Shown here piece by piece: positions 56,840 to 64,000 of a stretch of DNA of 64,000 nucleotides. The first letter of the stretch is position 1; every line of letters begins with the position of its first letter. This DNA comes from Eumeta japonica. Lineage: Eukaryota > Arthropoda > Insecta > Lepidoptera > Psychidae. The notes below the pieces were generated by a model that was given only the letters and a program-made list of their open reading frames with translations, was not told the origin of the DNA and ran no database searches. The position numbers were made by a program, and so were the translations under genes. The stretch lies in NCBI GenBank assembly GCA_005406025.1, contig BGZK01000859.1, positions 1-64,000 on the forward strand, given 5' to 3'.

Positions 56840-57800
56840 TTTCAAATGGCCTAATAAATACTTGTTTATTGTTATTATTAAAAACGGAGATGTAACCTGA
56901 TTAGGATGTGTCTCCGTTAATATATTTTAAATAAGGTTCAGTAGTAGTTTGTCGCATATGCAGATTATTTATATTCTTATGTTTTTTTTTTTGGATTTAG
57001 TAGCAAAATGAAGAGTCAATTTATGTTTGTGATTGTAATCTTCTGTCGTTTTTCAACAGCAAAATAAAAATGAAAGGGAAAGTTTTATCCCGTCAAGGTG
57101 AAAGAACCTGTCTTTAGGTATGGATTTTCATCTTTTGTGTACACACAAAATTCTCAGATCTCATACATTAGATGAGCTTCGGGTAAAATGAAAAGACGAA
57201 CTCAATAACAAAAGGAATAAAATAAAAGGAATAATAAATTAAATGAAAAAAAATATGAATACATAAATTCGATTTCAAATAACCCTTAAACGAAAAAATA
57301 TCAATAATAATTTTTCAATTGCACAAAAAAAAAACTTGAACTCATAAAATATTATTAATCAAATATTTACAATACCTACTTAATCAATTATCTTTTTTGG
57401 AGTCAGAGCCAGCCAATGCGAGTTTGTTTGTGCGCTGTCTCTCCTTGTGCTATCATTTTCGGTTGATTTGGAATACAAAGGTTTGCGTTCAAAAATAATG
57501 AATTAACTATTCAATTAGGAACTTATTCTAATTGTATAATATATAATGATGCATAATGCATTTGCGTTATGTAGCAAACGTTTTGTTACGTTTAAATTGC
57601 CTTGGTTGGCACCTAATTCAAAAAAGTAATTGATCAGGTAGATATTGTGAATATTTAATTAATAACAATTTTATACCTTTTTGTAAGCTTTCAAAATTAT
57701 TATTGACAATATTCTGTTTTAATGGTTTTTTGAAATCAATTCTCTTTTTTCAATTGAGTTCAATTTTATGTTTTTATTGGAGTGTTATCTTTTTTTTTTG
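56840..57800. other. No feature recognised
   Basis: AT-rich. A short inverted pair AACGGAGA/TCTCCGTT lies at 56883 and 56912. The frame at 57703-57915 is AT-driven. Confidence 0.5.
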
Positions 57801-57809
57801 TACTACTAA

Positions 57810-58588
57810 TTATAGTTCCATTAGCCATCTCCTGGCTTTATCATCATACCTTATTTACAAAATGTTATATATCTCTATAAAACAAAAAAATGGGCCCAAA
57901 CTTGGAGGGGTTTAGTAACCCCTGAGGTAATCCATTATCCTCCTCCTGGCTTCATCATCAAACACTCATAATAAAATGCAATTGACTAGATTTACAAAAC
58001 AAATTGAATGAGTTTAACGCGAAGAGCTTCCTAGTAGCCCTTGAAGTCTCTACTGTCCACCTCCTGGCTTCATCATCAGAACTTCGTTACCAAATGGCAG
58101 ATATTGGCAGCACGGCATCCCGAATGGCGCGGACTCATACCGACGCGAACACGCGACTTCGAGGTACAACGTGAAGCTGACTCGACGCCAAACGTGACGA
58201 CCTTAAAGCACGTCCATATACGGTTTTCCAATACAACTACGTAGATGGTATGCTCACGTGCGCTCAGAGTGCGCTGGAGTTTATGCACAAAAATGGCTAC
58301 GTTAATCATCTTCGGGCGCATCAACATCAGAATAACCAGTACTAGGAGTCGAAGTGGTCGCTTAGATTAAAATCGGTCGAATAGATAGATAGACCAAGTT
58401 TAATGTGTGTGACTCTTCAAAACAAAAGACTCCAATTCGAGGAATTTAGTGATTGTATCTGAAAAGTCCCACTCTCCATCATTTGGCTCTATCATCAAAC
58501 CTTAGGTACTAATGTAATATACAGGATTCATCAAAACGAAATAAATGATCTCAAACTTGAAGGTTTACGAGTAACCACTGAAGAGTAG
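57810..58588 (+). repeat. Minisatellite, unit about 117 bp, interrupted
   Basis: Units start near 57810, 57930 and 58048, and two further (partial or complete) units lie at 58370-58588. Each carries 'C(A/C)(T/C)CTCCTGGCTT(T/C)ATCATCA', then 'ACAAAA', then 'AACTTG(G)AGG(G)TTTAGTAACCCCTGA' in that order. The third unit is broken after 'AAATGGC' (about 58098) by a CG-richer segment, and the array resumes near 58370. Confidence 0.7.
58185..58345 (+). pseudogene. C2H2 zinc-finger-like fragment inside the minisatellite
   Basis: The frame L-K-A-R-P-Y-T-V-F ... D-G-M-L-T-C-A-Q-S-A-L-E-F-M-H-K-N-G-Y-V (about 58244-58305), then N-H-L-R-A-H, fits C-x2-[C]-x3-F-x8-H-x3-H spacing exactly if the Ser (AGT) replaces the second Cys (TGT). 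The preceding K-A-R-P-Y resembles the linker between fingers, though only one finger is visible. A stop follows at 58342-58344. With one zinc ligand missing it cannot be a normal finger. A chance fit is possible; the CG-rich composition against AT-rich flanks argues for imported coding DNA. Confidence 0.35.
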
Positions 58589-58594
58589 TTTCTA

Positions 58595-60895
58595 TACATG
58601 AATTGCTGTATTATTCCCTAATTTATAACGGTTAAGGATTGATGTGACTTTCATCATAAGCACAGTATCATAAGATGATGACTTCCAGGCGCAATAGAGT
58701 TCAAACATACTGTACGTGTCTATAAAATGTAAGGTTTTATTCTTCGAATTCTCTGGGATCCGATCAAGATCCTGGGATGAGAGGGATCCTGACTTGGTGG
58801 CAATGGGACTAGCTCGAGAATGTACCCTATCGAATAAAAAAAAAATGTTCGACATCGGTTCAAAGAAAAAATTGTGCAACATATCTAGACACAGAAAAAA
58901 TAGAGTCGAACTAAGATTTTTTTTGAAATCGTTTAATAAAAGAAATAAAAGTCAGTGCCAAAAAAAAATTTTGCTAACTATATAAACATAAATCATAAAT
59001 TGTTCCTAATTAAAAAAATAAAAACTATTATTCTTTTAATTTTAAATATTAAAATGATTCAATTTTTTTGGAGTATTTTAGCTCTTGCAATAACAAATCT
59101 TTTGATATCATTTTCGTTGCTATATCTTAATAATTAACGACGTTAGGCTCCTGTCGCACTTTTGTATAAAATAGGCACCCTACGGAACCGATCGGAAAAG
59201 CATTTTCAATGCTAAAAAAACTTCTAACAGTTTCATTTTATGTTTAGATACTCATATGGCTTACTACTTCATCTCACTAATCTGAAAAGGCGTAAGATTG
59301 TGTGACGCATCACAGACTCTATTATTCGCAGAGTCTGTTTTGTCTAGACTAAATTAGTTCGGGAGAAAGTACAAATTGTTATTTTCGTTTGGACAGATCA
59401 GCAGGACGATAAAAGCAATAAGTTAACGAGGAGAGACAGTAATGAACGTATTTTTATATGTTGCCGATGGAAAATATATCCATGTGCCTTTGACCCAGTG
59501 TCTGTTACATAAACAATTCTTATATGTCATATTAATTTCAGTTTAACTTTTTCCAGTTAAACTTGCATTTTTAACTTTATTTGATTTTTATCATTTTTCG
59601 CATTAAACGTAAAACATATATTTTGTTCAGATTTAGTAAATTAATAAATAAATGGAAGTAGGACAGAAGGTAATAAATACGTAAATTATAAAAAGAAAAG
59701 GACGTAACTTCAATTAAGGAGTAGCACCTGTAGTTACATATCTGTATTTATACTATTATGTAAGTATGTATATTTTCGTCTCGGTTCCGATTTCGATTCT
59801 GCCCTTAGTTTTATTATTCGTCTAAGCTATTGTTTATGATCCCGGTACGTTGTCACTACCGAACTAGGTGTCCATTCAGGAGCTCAATCATGCTAAATTA
59901 AAACGATGTGGGCTGTAACGCCGTTAGGTATAAATTACGTCTAGACGATACCGACTACTTTGCTACAAGTTAGCACAACTGAGTCGCTTAATTTTTACAC
60001 TTAATTCGGTTCTCAAATCCGAACCTAATTTCTTATAACGTCTGTTATAATATTGTATTAATTCATGATATTGAAATAGATGACAGTCTGGCATGAAAAT
60101 TATAAAAAATAATTAAATGAAAAGTATAGGAAATAATTTAATAAAGAGTTAGAGTGTATTGAGAATTAAGGTTAGGCTAGTGGAAAGTAGAAAGTATTTG
60201 CTTTAGAAGAGTTTCTTTAAAATATAAAAAATCAGAGTGCAAAAGTAAATTACAAGTTGAAATAAAAGCGAGTCATTTTATTAGCGACTCCAAAGGTTTC
60301 ACATTTTGTTAGAGGCGCCAATTTAACAGGTTTCACTGAAGAGAAGGCAACCTTATATAAAAGGAAAATAACCGAGATATTTCAAAGACGCCCTGACGAT
60401 TTTTATTATATAATCATGAAATCGTGGCCGCGTTTAATAATGGTACGAACGACAAAAAAAAAAAATAACAAAGTTGAAAACGTATACGGCTAACAGTTCA
60501 GTATAACGGAACGACCAAATATACTTATAAGTAGATACGGCATAATATTTTTGATTACAACAATTGACCACGAAGAAGTATATAAGTTTTAAAAATTCAG
60601 ACATCCTAACGTTATAGAAAGGTTATCGTGAGTAGTTGTACAATGTACAATGCAAGTGCATACGGAGTATTGCTAAGTAATTGATACCTCCTAAATTAAT
60701 TTAACTCACTACGAACGTATCGACTATAATCATACTTGTTAAAATAGTATTATATCTTATCTAGAAAGTTAGATAAAATCTCCTTTATATGGCGATTCAC
60801 TTAAATATACATAGCTCACTGCTTTGCAATGCTTTGGCGGTTACTTAACGATACTCTGTCCGGTTGTTTTTTACATTCATTACATTCATGACAAG
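58595..60895. other. No gene recognised
   Basis: 58740-58830 has an odd run of GATCC/GATC words (GGGATCCGATCAAGATCCTGG). An exact 9-bp stem, ACAGACTCT/AGAGTCTGT, lies at 59312-59338. Otherwise AT-rich sequence without supported features. Confidence 0.45.
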
Positions 60896-60902
60896 AAACA
60901 AT

Positions 60903-61050
60903 AATTCACTTGACGACCTCAAAAATACTATATTGAATTACACACAAGGGTATAGTGAAAATGTAACAGTAATTCACTTGTCGAACTCAAAAATACTATA
61001 CCAAATTGTACAGAACAGTATAGGAAATTTGTAACAGTAATTCACGCTTG
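60903..61050 (+). repeat. Tandem repeat, period 68 bp
   Basis: 'AATTCACTTG' recurs at 60903 and 60971, and 'AATTCACGCTTG' at 61039: exact 68-bp steps. Each unit continues with 'ACTCAAAAATACTATA(T/C)' and closes with 'TGTAACAGT'. Two full units and the start of a third. Confidence 0.9.
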
Positions 61051-61380
61051 GCTTGTCATACAAGTACACGCAGACTAGAGTTCGGTATGGCCTGCAAGCA
61101 AATGTAGATTGCGCCGAGAGCGGCAGGCAGGGGTGACGGAAAGTAGAACTTATTGGTTCCGTCTTATGGAGCTTATTGCAGTAATTCACGCCACCGGCCT
61201 CACAGCATTGGTCTCTTCAGTTATGCTGTGAAGTTGCGAGGCGATCGAGCGCGAGGACACGGAAAACTTTACACGACGACGGCAATGAAGGAAGTCTTTG
61301 ACGGAAGTCCGGCGTCCGATGATTACGTTCGCTGAATCAATAAAAGCGGCACGAACGCAGAGACAATATAACGTAGGTAG
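61041..61380. promoter_or_regulatory. GC-richer patch next to the 68-bp repeat
   Basis: Balanced, unique-looking sequence (GATTGCGCCGAGAGCGGCAG near 61109; GGCGATCGAGCGCGAGGACACGG near 61240). Frames at 60974-61189 (minus) and 61153-61335 (plus) have no motif. 'GCAGTAATTCACGCCACCGG' (61174-61193) echoes the repeat's 'AGTAATTCACGC'. Candidate regulatory or first-exon DNA. Confidence 0.28.
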
Positions 61381-61389
61381 GTAGTACGA

Positions 61390-62980
61390 ATTGTTAGATT
61401 TTGGCGCCGATATGAGTTGCGTTAATGTTAAATTTAATAGAGACTGATAGTGATAATAATAATTTGCACTAAAAAATATAAATAGTTGCGTAATATATTG
61501 GGTTTAGTTGATTACGTTTACCTTAAAGTATTAAGATGTCAGTTCGCTTTAGGCAATAAAAAATTTATATTCAGAAATAATTTTAAGGCTTTACAAAAAT
61601 AAAAGGGGTAACATTAGATTTTTATGAGAATAATTTTGACTTTAGTAATGTAAATTTATGGTGAAAATGAGCATGGTTCGTTATCTCACATACGCTAACA
61701 CTTGTCGAGTAAAAGTGCTTGTGTGTAAAAGCTTCAGTGCTTGTGGGATATTTCAGAGAATCTGCTGACAGAGACGAAAAACATCAAATTAGGGTTTGTT
61801 CGTAAATTAAGCATAAAAAGAGCCGTAGGAGACAAGTAATTTCGGTGTAAATTTGGCTTTGTATGTATACGAATGATAGAAAATGCATGAAGTATTAAGA
61901 TAATATTTTGATCGTTTCGCTTTTGAAATCTGTCAATTAGGTAACTACCCGGACATTAAAGTTGAAATTAAAACGCATAATGACATAACGGCGTACAAGT
62001 TGCCATATAGAGTCACTCAAAGAAACGGAAATCATATAAAAACAGTACAGTAGATGCAACATAATTGGGTCATTATATGTTGATAAACTATTGCTTGTCA
62101 CCTTTCGTACTAGTATAAAGTTAAGATTGGATTAGAATTCCGCGTAGATTTTTTATAATCTGGTAAATGGACGTATTTCAGATTCTAATCTTATATACAT
62201 TATGGAGCCCCTAGACATCAGTTTGTGCGGTGATAGTTAAGCCGCTTGTTTTTTATTGTTTGGTTATTGTAACGAATCGATTAGAGACCGTATTTGTGGC
62301 TTATTCAGGCTTACATGATAAAAAGTGTTTTTTGGATTAAGAAGAAACCAGGCAACCTTTCTGAAAATAATAAAGAGAATTGTGTTTGCTACTGTTATTT
62401 CTGATATGAAAAGTGATTTGAAATATTTGTATATCATAACGAAGTATATAAGTGAAATTTAAATACATAACGCTTTTCTAATGTATTGTATTTTCTTTAA
62501 AAATTATTATCTGTACTGCGTTAAAAAATAACAACGATTTCGTATTTAATAGTAGACACTTTATGGATTTTTGATTTAAATTAAGTTCTTAGCAATATAT
62601 ACTCGCAAATCGTACAAACAAATCCATCAATAGATATAACTCATCTAAGGAATTGATTGGATCCCTGCCGGCGGTGATTCATGAATATTTATTATGACTT
62701 GGAATTAATTAAAGAAAAAGTAATTAAGTATACACATCGTCGTTTCTCTAACGGCAAAGACTTAACTTTCAAAGGAAAGGGAAAGCTCCATTTTGTATGC
62801 CTGGCAAAATAACGATACCTGATATTGTTATACGATTAAATGTTTCTTAATCAATCATGAAACGGGGAATTCCACTTAAGCTTTAGAATACCCAATTAAA
62901 TTATTCCCTTTCTGTGGATTCCGATTACATAGATAGGTAGCTTACATTTCTATAAACATTAGCTTTTATTCCCTATTCTG
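61390..62980. other. No feature recognised
   Basis: AT-rich. An imperfect foldback AAGATTGGATTAGAATTC / CAGATTCTAATCTT lies at about 62124-62193. No coding signal. Confidence 0.5.
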
Positions 62981-62984
62981 CTCG

Positions 62985-63640
62985 CCTGGATGTAGAATGT
63001 ATTTTTTCATCTATTGTATGGAAAGGATCTCTCTTTCAATCATCTTTGGTTTCACGATGTGTTGCTGTCGATTTTGATTCCAGTCTCGTTTTCATTTCTG
63101 ATCTCACCGTTCTGGACTTCGATTTAGGTTCGATTTAGTTCTGAATTTAGAACGACCTCGATATCACATGAAGAACGACATCGGTATAGCTCTCGTTTCT
63201 GATTTACGTTTTACTAACGTCGCTTCTGGTCTAATTTCTGCTCTAGATTTATCAGAATCCCCATCCTCATCCCACTCTTTGTTCAATCCCGTGTTTGCTC
63301 TCGATTGCAAAAGCGGTATTGCAACCGACCTTCGTTTCGCTCTGTGTAATGTTAATGCCTCTTTCAGTTGCAAAGAGAGTGTTGTTCTGGGTTTTACGAT
63401 CCTCTGCCTTGATTTTGATTAAGATCTAGTTCGCGCTCTTGGTTGCAAAGCTGGTTCTATTCTAGATCCTTCAACCTCTGTATTTGTTTAAATTGCGATT
63501 CCAGTTCCTTTCTCCCCTACACAGCCGATTTTACTTACGATTTTATCTATTTATTTTACACATGATTCTCTGTAAGTCCTGGTCCTTTTTTGGTTATGAA
63601 GCCCGTTCTGCTTTAATTTTTTAACCGATTTATATGCCGC
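62985..63640 (-). repeat. Dispersed repeat family B, long copy
   Basis: Opens (inverted family end) 'TGCTCGCCTGGATGTAGAATG', then about 600 bp of quasi-hexamer text (GATTTTGATTCCAGTCTCGTTTTC, GATCTCACCGTTCTGGAC, GATTGCAAAAGCGGTATTGC). The complementary frames at 63164-63373 and 63168-63422 are by-products of this periodic composition. Confidence 0.65.
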
Positions 63641-63644
63641 TCTT

Positions 63645-64000
63645 GATTACTATTAAATTAGATTTTTTTTCGCATAAAAGTTTGTTTTATAATTCGTGAC
63701 ATCATAGCTTTGGCTGGAAGCTCTCAGCATGAACAACGATTATACAATAACAAAAACAAAAACAACATAAACACTCAGCCGGCGTGTACGACCAACTGCT
63801 ATGAAAGTAAAAACCGTGAGTTCGTCATAGACAACTGTGTCGAGCACAAGCTACATAATATTGTATAAAATAGTGTACAGTGAAAAGTATAAAATCAGAC
63901 AGATATGCATTAAATTATTTTAAGAGTAATAATAAAAAAATAATCCAAATATCTACATAATGAATTGAAAGTTTAGAAACAGTTAAATTTTAAAGGCTGG
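63645..64000. other. No feature recognised
   Basis: AT-rich unique sequence to the window edge. Confidence 0.5.

Noticed and set aside
57810..61050. CRISPR-like array from evenly spaced repeats
   Set aside because: Units of 117 and 68 bp are continuous tandem repeats without constant-length unique spacers, in eukaryotic DNA.
63164..63422. Complementary frames on both strands
   Set aside because: They arise from the periodic composition of the family B repeat.

Overview
This is strongly AT-rich, repeat-laden animal nuclear DNA. It carries insect-type transposon debris: several DD34D mariner copies of at least two lineages, non-LTR retrotransposon 3' ends, a Helentron/Helitron2-like insertion, a THAP (P-element-type) relic, hAT- and Harbinger-like non-autonomous elements, and many copies of repeat cores ending in 'CGCGGGC...AGCTAGTA' or 'TTTATAATATTAGTATGA'. 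From memory of such repeats the best guess is a moth or butterfly (Lepidoptera); this is inference, and no host gene confirms it. There is no operon, CRISPR array, rRNA or convincing intact protein gene. Nearly all open frames over 60 codons are chance, and the recognisable coding sequence is broken transposon sequence.

Layout. 1-2.8 kb: AT-rich, with a possible first-exon/promoter patch (0.77-1.16 kb) and a Tc1/mariner-like scrap. 2.84-5.57 kb: a three-layer nest, in which a mariner is split once by a Helentron-like element (with an endonuclease fragment) and again by a 583-bp element with a TTA duplication. 5.87-6.34 kb: an inverted-repeat element around a THAP exon. 7-19 kb: interspersed repeats, a GC-richer island (10.6-11.5 kb), a LINE C-terminus and a degenerate ~150-bp tandem array. 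19.5-20.5 kb: a deleted mariner with clear terminal inverted repeats. 20.7-36 kb: tandem duplications, LINE and MITE scraps, another island (32.9-33.6 kb) and several perfect hairpins. 37-38 kb, 40.4-41.6 kb and 51.7-52.4 kb: three further mariners. 46.4-48.8 kb: a degraded LINE reverse transcriptase on the minus strand. 56.4-56.8 kb: the best host-like signal, a possible spliced exon and a TATA motif. 57.8-58.6 kb: a ~117-bp minisatellite interrupted by a zinc-finger-like fragment. 60.9-61.4 kb: a 68-bp tandem repeat beside a GC-rich patch. 63-63.6 kb: another hexamer-like repeat.

No set of genes here works together as a pathway. The clearest stories are the order of insertions in the 2.8-5.6 kb nest, the scatter of perfect hairpins with 12-21-bp arms, and the dispersed repeat family built from quasi-hexameric GATCGG/GAACGG words. 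The GC-richer, apparently non-repetitive islands are candidates for conserved regulatory DNA of a neighbouring or enclosing gene, which only comparison with other genomes can show.
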